Shown: in pieces, positions 23,864 through 32,210 of the stretch | Position numbering within the stretch: the first letter of the stretch is position 1 | How the letters are laid out: every line of letters starts with the position of its first letter | Source of the DNA: Ignavibacteriota bacterium | GTDB lineage: Bacteria; Bacteroidota; Ignavibacteria; Kapaibacteriales; UBA2268 | Direction: 5' to 3' | Assembly (NCBI GenBank): GCA_016219595.1 | Contig: JACRLY010000075.1 | Span: forward strand, 1-32,210 | Length of the DNA stretch: 32,210 nt | Made by a program: the position numbers and the translations under genes | The notes under the pieces: model-generated | Seen by the model: only the letters and a program-made list of their open reading frames with translations | Told to the model about the DNA's origin: nothing | Databases searched by the model: none

Positions 23864-26800
23864 ATGTTTTACAGGCTTATAATTGCAATAGGCTTTTTAT
23901 TATTAATAACCGGCCGGGTTCAATCACAGAACCAAATTCTGATAAATGAAATAATTTCTTCGAGCAATCAATCAACATTCGATGAAGATAATGAATCATC
24001 CGATTGGATTGAACTTTATAATAACACCTCTTCTAAGTTAAACCTTATAGGATACAGGATTTCAGATAAAAATGATTTTTCTGGTGCGTGGAGTATCCCG
24101 GAGATTTCAATTAATTCGGGTTCAAGCCAATTAATCTTTGCCTCAGGTAAAAACAGGAGGAATTCAAATAATTATATCATTGAAGCAAGCGGCGAAGGAA
24201 TTAATCAATACGAATATGATGATGGATTCAGATTCCAGTACCGGAAATTAGAGGGTGATTTCGATATACAAATGCGTGTGCATTCTGTAAGGGATGCCGG
24301 TAATGCCTGTTCAGCCGGACTAATCATGCGCGAAAGCCTGGATGAAAGAAGCAAATTTGCAGGTGTTATTTGCTATTATCAGGATAATTATAATTTTATT
24401 TTCAGGAACCAGGAAGGAACTTATCCAGTGTCAAGTTCTCCTACATTCAAATTGGAATATCCAAACGGCTGGGTAAGATTGAAACGGCAGGGGGATTCTA
24501 TTTATGGGTATGCAAAGGATTTGGGCGGACATTGGTCCGTTATAAAAGTATACTATTACCCGGCTCCCGGGTCGATGTTTGTTGGTATTGTAGTTGCATC
24601 TGCAGAAGATGATAAATTGGCTAAGGCTGCAATTTCTGATTTAATGTTAAATAATATTCCATTAAATGCCGATACGTTGGAAACTGCCGAAATAAATACT
24701 GAAATTAATGGTAAAAGCTATTTTTCATCGGAATTACACACTAATTTCAAACTCAGTTCGGATGGAGAAACTCTGTATTTATGGAATCCTGATAAAGAAT
24801 TAATTGATTCAATGAGTTTTCCGGCATTAACATCTGATGTTTCTTATGGCAGATACCCTGATGGTAGCAATGACAGGGAGTTTTTCTCTTATTCGACACC
24901 CGGAAAATCGAATCAAAAAGGACTTTCAGGATATGCAGAAGAACCGGTATTCAACATTGCAGCGGGATGGTACGATAGCGGATTATTATTAAAATTTGAA
25001 AACAATAATCCCGGTTTACAAATCAGGTTCACAACTGACGGAACAGAAGTATCGGATACATCAGCCTTATATGATGACAACAATATAGTTATAGACAGTT
25101 CTACGGTAATAAGAGCAAAATCATATAAGGCAGATTTATTACCATCTAAAGAAATAGTTAATACCTATATTTTGATTGACAGCAGTTCCCTGCCAACCGT
25201 ATCTTTCGCTATCAGCCCTAAATTGCTTTGGGACACTGTGTCAGGAATATTTAATAATCATAATATATGGCCCGCACCGGAAATTGGCGGGAATTTTGAA
25301 ATTTTTAATATTCAAAAGAAAAGGGTTTTTTCAAGTCATACAGGATTAAGTGTTCACGGGGGAAATTCGCGTACTTATGAACAAAAATCGTTGAAGTTAG
25401 TTGCGAGAGGAAAATATGAATCGTCAACATTCGCTTATCAATTCTTCGGAAACAATTACCTTGATGAATACAATGGTATAATATTCAGAAACTCAGGAAT
25501 TGATTGGCGCGATACAAAATTAAGAGACGCTTTTTGCTCTGTAATCTCCGAACAAATTCCAACCCAAAGAATGGCAAAATACATTCCATACATTTCATTT
25601 TTGAATGGCAGGTATTGGGGTATTTATGATTTAAGGGAAAAACTCGATGAGTTTTATTTAAGTAAGAATTATAATATTCCTGCTGAAAGTATAAATCTGA
25701 TAGACCAGGATGAATTTATCATGTACGGAAGAATTGATGAATATGATGAAATGAAAAGTAAAATATTCAGTTCGGATATGTCCAAAACTGAATCATATAA
25801 TACTATTGACAGTTTGATTGATATCGAGAACCTTATAGATTATCTTTCATTGGAAATCTACTGTAATAATATGGATTGGCCCTGGAACAATGTTAAAGTA
25901 TGGAATTCCGCGAAATACGACGGGAAATGGAGGTGGATGCTTCATGATTTGGATTGGACTTTCGGATATATGGGAGCTCCTGCATATTATAACGTAATGA
26001 AAGATGCATTGAAATCAGATACGTCCAAATTCACAAGGTTATTTTTGAAGATACTTGAAAATAATCAGGTCAGGATAAGATTCATTAATAAATTTGCTGA
26101 TTTGATGAACAGTGTATTTCTGAATTACAGATTGAAAAAAATACTCGACAGCTTAGCAAATATTATTGAACCTGAAATGAAGAGGTTTTACCTTAAATGG
26201 GGAGGGGTAAATGAAACTTATCAGAGATGGCAGGGACATCTTAGTAATATGAGAATATTTATCGACCAAAGAGCTGTTTCCCAGAGGGACCATATTATCA
26301 AATTTTACAATTTGGAAGGGGATTCAAAAGTAACATTAGATGTAAATAATAAAGGTTCGGGAGTAGTGAAAATCAACACACTCAACATAACAGCTTTTCC
26401 ATGGGAGGGATATTACTTTAACAAAATTCCCGTACCAATCCAGGCAATACCCGGTTCAGGATATAAATTTACCGGATGGCGTACTTCAATTCCGTTGACC
26501 GATTCTACAATGCCCGAACAGATTATAAATTTAACCGGTGATACTAAAATAACTGCAATATTCGATAAGATTTATGATAATGATACGAATATTGTAATAA
26601 ATGAAATCATGTACAATCCTTCCGACAGCCTGGATTCGGAAGATTGGGTCGAATTGTATAATCCTTCTTCAATTAATGTTGACATTAGTAACTGGAAATT
26701 GACAGACAACGAGCCGGGACATGTATTCCTTTTTCCGACAGGAACTATCATGCTGGGAAAAACATATTTAGTAGTTTCGCGAGATACAACTAAATTTAAC

Positions 26801-27379
26801 AATGTATATACCAATATTGAACCATTAAAAGGAAATTTCGATTTTGGACTTGGGAATCCTGACCAGGTGCGGTTAATAAATGTTGAATCGGAAACAATTG
26901 ATTCAGTTTTCTTTTTCTCTTCGTCTCCCTGGCCTGGTGATTGCGATGGGACTGGTAAATCAATGGAATTGACAAATCCAATGTTTAACAATGTTCTTGG
27001 AGAAAACTGGCAATCATCAAAAAATAATTTAGGGACACCCGGCAGGGAAAATTCTGTTTATTTATCAACTCAATATCCTGATATTGATTATACAAGTTTA
27101 AACTGTTTTCCCAATCCTTTTGTTGATAAGTTAAAAATTCATATAATAATAAATGATACTCAAAAGTCTAAAATAGAGATTTTTAACTTATATGGTAAAA
27201 AAGTAAAATCAATATTAGATAATAAATACATTTCCGGTATAAATGAATTTATTTGGAACGGATGCGATGATACGGGAGTGATGGTTGATGATGGAATGTA
27301 TTATTGTGTATTTACCGGAAATAAAAGTATGATTGTTTTTAAACTTATAAAATTAAATTATAAAGGAGAAACCAAATGA
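23864..27379 (+). CDS. Secreted CotH kinase-domain protein with lamin-tail domains and T9SS tail (first)
   Basis: This 1171-residue protein has a signal peptide (cleavage near residue 21). Domains: lamin-tail domain (LTD) from INEIISSSNQ, split by an insert (about 100-288) resembling a DUF1349/concanavalin-like sandwich and resuming at ELHTNFKLSSDGETLYL (290-350); an Fn3-associated/chitobiase-like segment (RFTTDGTEVSDTSALY); CotH kinase-like domain (about 440-800) with D671 in NMDWPWNN and D695-L-D697-W-T-F-G; an InlB-like GYKFTGW module; a second LTD (about 909-1045); and a T9SS sorting tail with PNPF at 1083-1086. CotH proteins are atypical kinases (Bacillus CotH phosphorylates spore-coat proteins). 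Here export through the outer membrane by T9SS is inferred. The next gene overlaps by 4 bp (ATGA). The substrate is unknown. Confidence 0.88.
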   Translation: MFYRLIIAIGFLLLITGRVQSQNQILINEIISSSNQSTFDEDNESSDWIELYNNTSSKLNLIGYRISDKNDFSGAWSIPEISINSGSSQLIFASGKNRRNSNNYIIEASGEGINQYEYDDGFRFQYRKLEGDFDIQMRVHSVRDAGNACSAGLIMRESLDERSKFAGVICYYQDNYNFIFRNQEGTYPVSSSPTFKLEYPNGWVRLKRQGDSIYGYAKDLGGHWSVIKVYYYPAPGSMFVGIVVASAEDDKLAKAAISDLMLNNIPLNADTLETAEINTEINGKSYFSSELHTNFKLSSDGETLYLWNPDKELIDSMSFPALTSDVSYGRYPDGSNDREFFSYSTPGKSNQKGLSGYAEEPVFNIAAGWYDSGLLLKFENNNPGLQIRFTTDGTEVSDTSALYDDNNIVIDSSTVIRAKSYKADLLPSKEIVNTYILIDSSSLPTVSFAISPKLLWDTVSGIFNNHNIWPAPEIGGNFEIFNIQKKRVFSSHTGLSVHGGNSRTYEQKSLKLVARGKYESSTFAYQFFGNNYLDEYNGIIFRNSGIDWRDTKLRDAFCSVISEQIPTQRMAKYIPYISFLNGRYWGIYDLREKLDEFYLSKNYNIPAESINLIDQDEFIMYGRIDEYDEMKSKIFSSDMSKTESYNTIDSLIDIENLIDYLSLEIYCNNMDWPWNNVKVWNSAKYDGKWRWMLHDLDWTFGYMGAPAYYNVMKDALKSDTSKFTRLFLKILENNQVRIRFINKFADLMNSVFLNYRLKKILDSLANIIEPEMKRFYLKWGGVNETYQRWQGHLSNMRIFIDQRAVSQRDHIIKFYNLEGDSKVTLDVNNKGSGVVKINTLNITAFPWEGYYFNKIPVPIQAIPGSGYKFTGWRTSIPLTDSTMPEQIINLTGDTKITAIFDKIYDNDTNIVINEIMYNPSDSLDSEDWVELYNPSSINVDISNWKLTDNEPGHVFLFPTGTIMLGKTYLVVSRDTTKFNNVYTNIEPLKGNFDFGLGNPDQVRLINVESETIDSVFFFSSSPWPGDCDGTGKSMELTNPMFNNVLGENWQSSKNNLGTPGRENSVYLSTQYPDIDYTSLNCFPNPFVDKLKIHIIINDTQKSKIEIFNLYGKKVKSILDNKYISGINEFIWNGCDDTGVMVDDGMYYCVFTGNKSMIVFKLIKLNYKGETK

Positions 27380-30300
27380 AAAAATACATTTGCCTGGCAA
27401 TTATTATTGTTATGACTGGATTCGTTAAGGCATTTGCTGTTGAAGAATATTATTTAACATGTGACCCTGCGCAACTGCAGGAAATATATAACAGGTATAA
27501 TGAAGATATATATATTGATGCAACGCTGACATTGAATGGAAAGACCTGGCAGGATGTCCAAATCAGGATACATGGACAGGATACAAGGTCATATCCCAAA
27601 AAATCACTTAAAGTCAAATTTATCGGGGAGCGGTTTTTAGATAGTATTGAAGAATTTAATTTCAATGCCGAATATGGCGACAAATCTTACATGAGGCAGT
27701 ATTTAACGAGCAGGATAATGAGAGAATCGGGTATGCAATGTTACAAATCATCGCATGCAAGATTGTATATAAACGGTGAATATTATGGTTTGTTCTTAAA
27801 GATTGAGCAGGTAGGCAAAAGATTTCTCAGGGACAGGGGATTTAATGATGAAGGGAATTTATATAAGGCATCGCTGCAAAATTTATCTTGCCTTAGCAAA
27901 TGGGATAACATAGAACTCGGTTGGGAAAAGAAAACTAATGAAAGCCAGGGAACTGAAGACCTCGTTGAATTGATAAGAAAATTAGACGTTGAACCGGATG
28001 AATCCTTCTATAATCTCATGCATGATATATTTGATTATAATCAAATCATAAATTATCTTGCTTTGAATATAGTAACTGCGAATATGAGTACATATTATCA
28101 TAATTATTTCATGTATAATGATATGTTCGGTACAAAAAAGTGGTATATACTCCCTTGGGATATGGACAAATCATTAGGTGTATGGTGGCCCGATAACCAG
28201 TACAACAGCAGTTCATCGAGGCCTGACAATCCGATTTATGAGAAATCCTTCATTATAGAGAAAATCTATACTGATGTTCAGAACCGTGTAGATGAAATTT
28301 GCAATACAGTATTTAATGTGAATCATTTAAATCCTATCATTGATAGTCTTATAGCCGATTTGTCTTCATCAGTTGCTGAAGACACGAAGGATAACATTGC
28401 AAATGATTCAGTATGGAATGTCGGAATTGGCATGAATGGGTATTTTATTTCAGCAAGATATTCTAAATTGAAAGAGCAATATCCGGTAGTGCCGAGAAGT
28501 TTTAGGGTTGAACCTACAGAAGGGACTTACACCGGTGATGTTAAATTGACCTGGCATCCATGTAAATATCCTGAAAATTTGCAGATTAAATACAGAGTTA
28601 CTTATTCTACCGATTTTTATTTGTTAGATACTTCAAAGACAAAGAAGATTGATAATATTACTGATACATCCTACACTTTAAAAAAGGGTGATATAAAAGA
28701 GGGATTGTATTATTGGAAGATAACCGCTTATACTGATAAATATGAAGTTGATGGTTATGACAATTTCAACAAATTCTCATTTAAGAACGGGACTGTTCTT
28801 CCTTGCCAGGTTACAGAAAACACTACTTTGAACAAACAAGGCTCACCTTATACAATTGATTGCAACCTGGAGGTAGTAAAATCAGCAATTTTAACAGTAA
28901 CAAAAGGAGTAGAACTTAACATTTTAAATAATTCACAGGTTGACATCAAAGGGACTCTCAGAATTGAAGGTACTCAAGATGAGCCGGTGATTATAAAATC
29001 AATAAGTGACGATACAACATCAAACCTGATTACAGTTAATAACGGAAGTGGAAATTCCTGGATAAAATTTGCTGTTATTACTAATGTTTTCGTTCATTTC
29101 CTAACAAGCTCCGATGTATTAATTGAAGATTCTAAATTTAAATTCGAAAAAGAAATTTTCAAATACTCCATTCATGGCTCCGGTTGCAATTTCACAATGA
29201 GAAGATGTTCAGTTTCAGGGCATAGTACATTATTACCTGAAGGAATGATTTTATTGGGAACCCCTTATTCTGATGTAGAAGACTCATATTTTGAAAACAT
29301 AATCGACCCGGTAGAATATATTAATGTCGGAAGCGGGTATATAAAGAATAATTATATCACAAATTCAACAGACGACGGAATTGATTTGAACGGGGGAAAT
29401 GAAATTGTAATTTCAGGAAACCGGATTTATAATTCGGTTGATAAGGGTATATCTATCGGAAATGAGAATTTCGGCGGTGCAAAAAATATAATTATTGAAA
29501 GAAATATTTTAGTGAATAATTCAATGGGTATTGGTATTAAGGACAGCGCTGAAGCAATTGTAATAAACAATACTTTCTATAATAATAATTATGGGATAAA
29601 ATGTTATGAAAAAAATTCCGGGTTCGGTGGTGGTTTCATAACGGTAATAAATTCGATTATTGCTAATTCAGGAACCAAATCTGTTGATGTAGATGATAAG
29701 TCTATTGCTTCAGTTTCTTATACACTTTCTAATACCGATTATTTAAAAGATGGTGCCGGTAATAAGAAAGCAGAACCTCAATTCAGAGACCCTGCTAATA
29801 ATAATTTTAATTTGAACTTTAATTCTCCATGTATCGATGCAGGAGACCCTAAAAGTCCAAAAGACCCTGATGGCACAAGAACAGATTTAGGAGCTATACC
29901 ATTCAATACCGGGAAAGCTGTCCTGGTAATAAATGAAATAAATTATAATTCTTCATCTGATTTTGATTCGGGTGACTGGATAGAATTATATAATCCCTCG
30001 GAAATAGATGCAGAAATATCAGATTGGTATTTCAGCGATAGTGATAATGCACACAAATTCCTTTTTCCAAAAGGTACGAAAATTATAAAAGGTGAATATC
30101 TTGTGCTATGCAGGGATAAGACTTTGTTTTCGGCAAAATATCCCAATGTGAAAAATTATATGGGGAATTTTGAATTCGGATTAAGTGCCGCGGGTGACCT
30201 GCTGAGATTATTCAACCAGGCAGGTGAAATTGTTGATTCACTGACATACGACGACAAATTACCATGGCCCGAAGAACCTGACGGAAATGGTCCGACATTA

Positions 30301-30699
30301 GAGCTTATTTCTTTCCTGCTTGACAATTCCTTGCCCCAAAGCTGGAAAGCTTCTGCTACTGCACATGGAACACCCGGTGAGCAAAATTCTGTTTTTAATG
30401 ATGTTGATGATTCATTTATTTCTGATGGTTCGATTCTTAAAGCATCACCAAATCCTTTTGAAGATAATTTCAACATTGAATTCAATTTGAAATCTTCTTC
30501 GATAATATCACTTGGTGTGTATGACATTAATGGTAGACTCGTAACTTCAATTATTGATAATAAATTCTTTGATAGCGGAGAATACAGATTCAATATAATT
30601 TCAGTTAAATTACCTCAACAACTTTATTACTGCAAATTAGAATCATATTATCCAAATCAGTTTGTGATTTGTGTCCCTGTAGTCAGGATTGGTAATTAG
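27376..30699 (+). CDS. Secreted CotH kinase-like protein with beta-helix, lamin-tail and T9SS tail (second)
   Basis: This 1107-residue protein has a signal peptide (MKKYICLAIIIVMTGFVKAFA). Domains: a CotH domain at the very N-terminus (about 25-370; QIRIHGQDTRSYPKKSLKVKF, ARLYINGEYYGLFLKIEQV, LPWDMDKSLG); an Fn3-like domain (about 375-470); a right-handed beta-helix (about 480-820) ending with the CIDAGDP motif; a C-terminal LTD (about 850-1010); and a T9SS tail with SPNPF near 1025. At the position of D671 of the first protein stands S238 (NMSTYYHN), 24 residues before D262, the same spacing. It may be a pseudokinase or an altered enzyme. GGAG precedes ATG 27376, which overlaps the upstream stop, so both proteins are made together. 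A strong terminator follows. Confidence 0.87.
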   Translation: MKKYICLAIIIVMTGFVKAFAVEEYYLTCDPAQLQEIYNRYNEDIYIDATLTLNGKTWQDVQIRIHGQDTRSYPKKSLKVKFIGERFLDSIEEFNFNAEYGDKSYMRQYLTSRIMRESGMQCYKSSHARLYINGEYYGLFLKIEQVGKRFLRDRGFNDEGNLYKASLQNLSCLSKWDNIELGWEKKTNESQGTEDLVELIRKLDVEPDESFYNLMHDIFDYNQIINYLALNIVTANMSTYYHNYFMYNDMFGTKKWYILPWDMDKSLGVWWPDNQYNSSSSRPDNPIYEKSFIIEKIYTDVQNRVDEICNTVFNVNHLNPIIDSLIADLSSSVAEDTKDNIANDSVWNVGIGMNGYFISARYSKLKEQYPVVPRSFRVEPTEGTYTGDVKLTWHPCKYPENLQIKYRVTYSTDFYLLDTSKTKKIDNITDTSYTLKKGDIKEGLYYWKITAYTDKYEVDGYDNFNKFSFKNGTVLPCQVTENTTLNKQGSPYTIDCNLEVVKSAILTVTKGVELNILNNSQVDIKGTLRIEGTQDEPVIIKSISDDTTSNLITVNNGSGNSWIKFAVITNVFVHFLTSSDVLIEDSKFKFEKEIFKYSIHGSGCNFTMRRCSVSGHSTLLPEGMILLGTPYSDVEDSYFENIIDPVEYINVGSGYIKNNYITNSTDDGIDLNGGNEIVISGNRIYNSVDKGISIGNENFGGAKNIIIERNILVNNSMGIGIKDSAEAIVINNTFYNNNYGIKCYEKNSGFGGGFITVINSIIANSGTKSVDVDDKSIASVSYTLSNTDYLKDGAGNKKAEPQFRDPANNNFNLNFNSPCIDAGDPKSPKDPDGTRTDLGAIPFNTGKAVLVINEINYNSSSDFDSGDWIELYNPSEIDAEISDWYFSDSDNAHKFLFPKGTKIIKGEYLVLCRDKTLFSAKYPNVKNYMGNFEFGLSAAGDLLRLFNQAGEIVDSLTYDDKLPWPEEPDGNGPTLELISFLLDNSLPQSWKASATAHGTPGEQNSVFNDVDDSFISDGSILKASPNPFEDNFNIEFNLKSSSIISLGVYDINGRLVTSIIDNKFFDSGEYRFNIISVKLPQQLYYCKLESYYPNQFVICVPVVRIGN

Positions 30700-30742
30700 A
30701 ATTTAAGTTTAAAGTTTGATTTAATGTATTAAATATAATTTT

Positions 30743-30778
30743 AAAAAGCAGGTGAGAATCTTTCTTCACCTGCTTTTT
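30743..30778. terminator. Bidirectional terminator
   Basis: A perfect 13-bp stem AAAAAGCAGGTGA (30743-30755) / TCACCTGCTTTTT (30766-30778) with a 10-nt loop lies between convergent genes ending at 30699 and 30791. T-runs form on both strands. Confidence 0.9.
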
Positions 30779-30790
30779 TCATAAAAATTA

Positions 30791-32098
30791 TTAACCGGAT
30801 TGTCTTACCCATTTGAACAAATCCTTGAGGCTTGGTTTTTTCCCATACATTAAAATACCTACTCTGTAAATTCTTGATGCTATCCAGACAGAACCATAGA
30901 AGGAAGCTACCATTAATACAATGGAAGCAATAACCTGCCATAGAGGAACAGGAGTCGCTGCCACTCTTACCATCATCAGTATTGGTGTGAAAAGTGGTAT
31001 CAAAGATAATATTACCGAAATCGTACTTTCAGGATTTGATATGACATATCCTACTAACAAAATAGGAACAATTATGGGAGCCATAATTGGTAATTGCAAT
31101 TGCTGTGCATCAGATTCCTGGTCAACTGCCGAGCCGACAGCCGCAAATAAAGTCGCATAAAGAAAATAACCGGACAGAAAATAAAAAATAAAAGCAATGA
31201 AAATCCATGGAGATATACTTGGAATCTCAAATCCTGCAGGAACATTCATCTGCTGGTTAGCATTCATCATTTGTGATTTCAACATTTCCGGGTCGGAAAT
31301 TAATCCTCCCAGCATAGGAGCTACCAAATACATTAATACAGCAGATAATAAAACCCAGAACAAAACCTGGGTTAAGCCTACACAACCTATCCCGATTACT
31401 TTACCCATCATTATTTCAAATGGCTTTGCCGATGAAGCAATAACTTCGATTATCCTGTTTGCCTTTTCTTCAATCACACCGCGTGAGACAAAACTCCCAT
31501 AGAGCAACATCAATGTGTAAATGATAAATCCGAAAACGTATCCAACTACAGCATAAGCCTCGGCATAATCTTTTTCAGTGCCCTCCTTTGTAATTTTCTG
31601 AGTGTTTATTTCCACACCCTCTTCAACAAGTTTGATTACGCTCAAATCTACACCGGCTTCCCGGAGTCTTTCTTTCCGGGCTATTTCACGGACATTGGTT
31701 TCAATCTTATTAATAAATCCGATGCCTCCGCCACCCATAGTGTAAACGTCAGCTACTCCCCTTTTCAGAAAATCCTTAGGAATAACTAGATAGCCATCGA
31801 GTTTGCCTTTAAGCACTTCTTTCCTCAATGCTTCTTCATTCCGGAATGAGAGAAAATACTTAGAGGTATCCTGCATTTCAATCTGCCGACCGAGTTTATC
31901 GGTATAGTCAATGATAGCAATTTTTCTTTCGGTACTGCTTTCTCCGAGTATTGTAACCAATATCGGGATAAAAATCACAGCGAGAAGCAGCAGGGGACCT
32001 ATTAATGTGGCAATAATAAATCCCTTTGTCTTTACTTTAGTTATGTATTCGTGCGCTATAATCGTTTTGATTTTGCTTGTTGATGACTTAGGATTCAT
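30791..32098 (-). CDS. ABC-2 type transporter permease, NatB-like
   Basis: This 435-residue inner-membrane protein has a first membrane segment at about 26-50 (IIATLIGPLLLLAVIFIPI), a large extracytoplasmic domain of about 150 residues (KIAIIDYTDKLGRQIE, LDGYLVIPKDFL), then five to six C-terminal segments. The conserved EEKANRIIEVIASSAKPFEIMMGKVIGIG is the ABC2_membrane_3/NatB hallmark. NatAB exports sodium in Bacillus; relatives export other substrates, so the cargo is not assigned. GGGAG lies 6 bases before ATG 32098, and the gene overlaps the end of the ATPase gene by 11 bp, showing that the two are one operon. The C-terminus is complete. Confidence 0.87.
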   Translation of the reverse strand: MNPKSSTSKIKTIIAHEYITKVKTKGFIIATLIGPLLLLAVIFIPILVTILGESSTERKIAIIDYTDKLGRQIEMQDTSKYFLSFRNEEALRKEVLKGKLDGYLVIPKDFLKRGVADVYTMGGGGIGFINKIETNVREIARKERLREAGVDLSVIKLVEEGVEINTQKITKEGTEKDYAEAYAVVGYVFGFIIYTLMLLYGSFVSRGVIEEKANRIIEVIASSAKPFEIMMGKVIGIGCVGLTQVLFWVLLSAVLMYLVAPMLGGLISDPEMLKSQMMNANQQMNVPAGFEIPSISPWIFIAFIFYFLSGYFLYATLFAAVGSAVDQESDAQQLQLPIMAPIIVPILLVGYVISNPESTISVILSLIPLFTPILMMVRVAATPVPLWQVIASIVLMVASFYGSVWIASRIYRVGILMYGKKPSLKDLFKWVRQSG

Positions 32099-32210
32099 TG
32101 TTTACTCCCTGCTTAGTTACAACATCAATAAATATTTCGTTCAGGCTTTGTTCTGCCAGTTCAAATTTGTAAATATTATTTGATAATGATGCTTTCTGTA
32201 GAATCTGCAT
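32088..32210 (-). CDS. ABC transporter ATPase, C-terminal end (partial)
   Basis: The minus-strand frame running in from the right edge gives 40 residues ending at TAA 32088. FELAEQSLNEIFIDVVTK matches the C-terminal end of NatA-type ABC ATPases (F.v..pSLneIFi). The catalytic core lies outside the window. It overlaps the permease start by 11 bp and would energise it. Confidence 0.75.
   Translation of the reverse strand: MQILQKASLSNNIYKFELAEQSLNEIFIDVVTKQGVNNES

Noticed and set aside
30156..30593. Minus-strand open frame of 145 codons opposite the second CotH gene
   Set aside because: It overlaps the lamin-tail and T9SS tail coding region; its Ser-rich composition is typical of an antisense frame.
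1..32210. CRISPR arrays, tRNA or rRNA genes, insertion sequences, prophage
   Set aside because: I saw no regularly spaced repeats, no tRNA-like cloverleaf sequence, no rRNA-like segments, and no transposase or integrase motifs.

Overview
The window is AT-rich DNA from a Gram-negative bacterium, most likely of the Bacteroidota/Ignavibacteria/Kapabacteria (FCB) lineage. The evidence is: two very large secreted proteins ending in type IX secretion (T9SS) C-terminal tails with the PNPF motif; lipoproteins with SSC lipoboxes and outer-membrane barrels; genes mostly lacking strong Shine-Dalgarno sites; promoter candidates of the Bacteroidota type (TTG, about 20 nt, TAnnTTTG); and glgA followed by a DUF4270-like gene. 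The exact taxon cannot be fixed from this sequence alone.

Layout. (1) 16-363 is a small membrane protein, followed by a terminator. (2) 714-6016 is a same-strand block: outer-membrane barrel, LolA-like periplasmic protein, two FtsX/MacB-type permeases and a LolD/MacB-type ATPase. Together they could form a complete route across the envelope. The ATPase is split by a -1 frameshift at an A7 run. (3) 6069-7736 (minus) holds two tandem paralogous lipoproteins, each followed by nearly the same hairpin terminator. (4) 8102-11117 holds an orphan lipoprotein, an MltB-like lytic transglycosylase, queG (convergent, 1 bp apart) and a small frameshifted gene. (5) 11159-13002 (minus) is a MarR regulator, an MBL-fold hydrolase and a Rieske protein. 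(6) 13326-16582 covers envelope and redox proteostasis: a PpiD-like periplasmic chaperone/isomerase and Hsp33. (7) 16760-22556 runs glgA, a 5'-truncated DUF4270-like gene, an outer-membrane barrel, hslV and hslU. (8) 22633-23123 is a type II toxin-antitoxin pair (RelE/YafQ family). (9) 23237-23631 (minus) is a decayed HMA-domain lipoprotein without its metal-binding cysteines. (10) 23864-30699 is a translationally coupled pair of giant T9SS cargo proteins carrying CotH kinase-like domains. (11) 30791-32210 (minus) is a NatB-like ABC-2 permease and the C-terminal end of its ATPase.

The most interesting unit is the CotH pair. The first protein keeps both aspartates expected in a CotH active site (D671, D695). 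In the second, the residue at the first position is serine (S238) at exactly the same spacing from D262. This suggests an exported kinase paired with a pseudokinase or altered enzyme. The second most interesting is the five-gene barrel/LolA-like/LolCDE-like cassette. Three genes in the window are broken at A7-A9 homopolymers; either the assembly has indel errors there or these genes are slipping or decaying.
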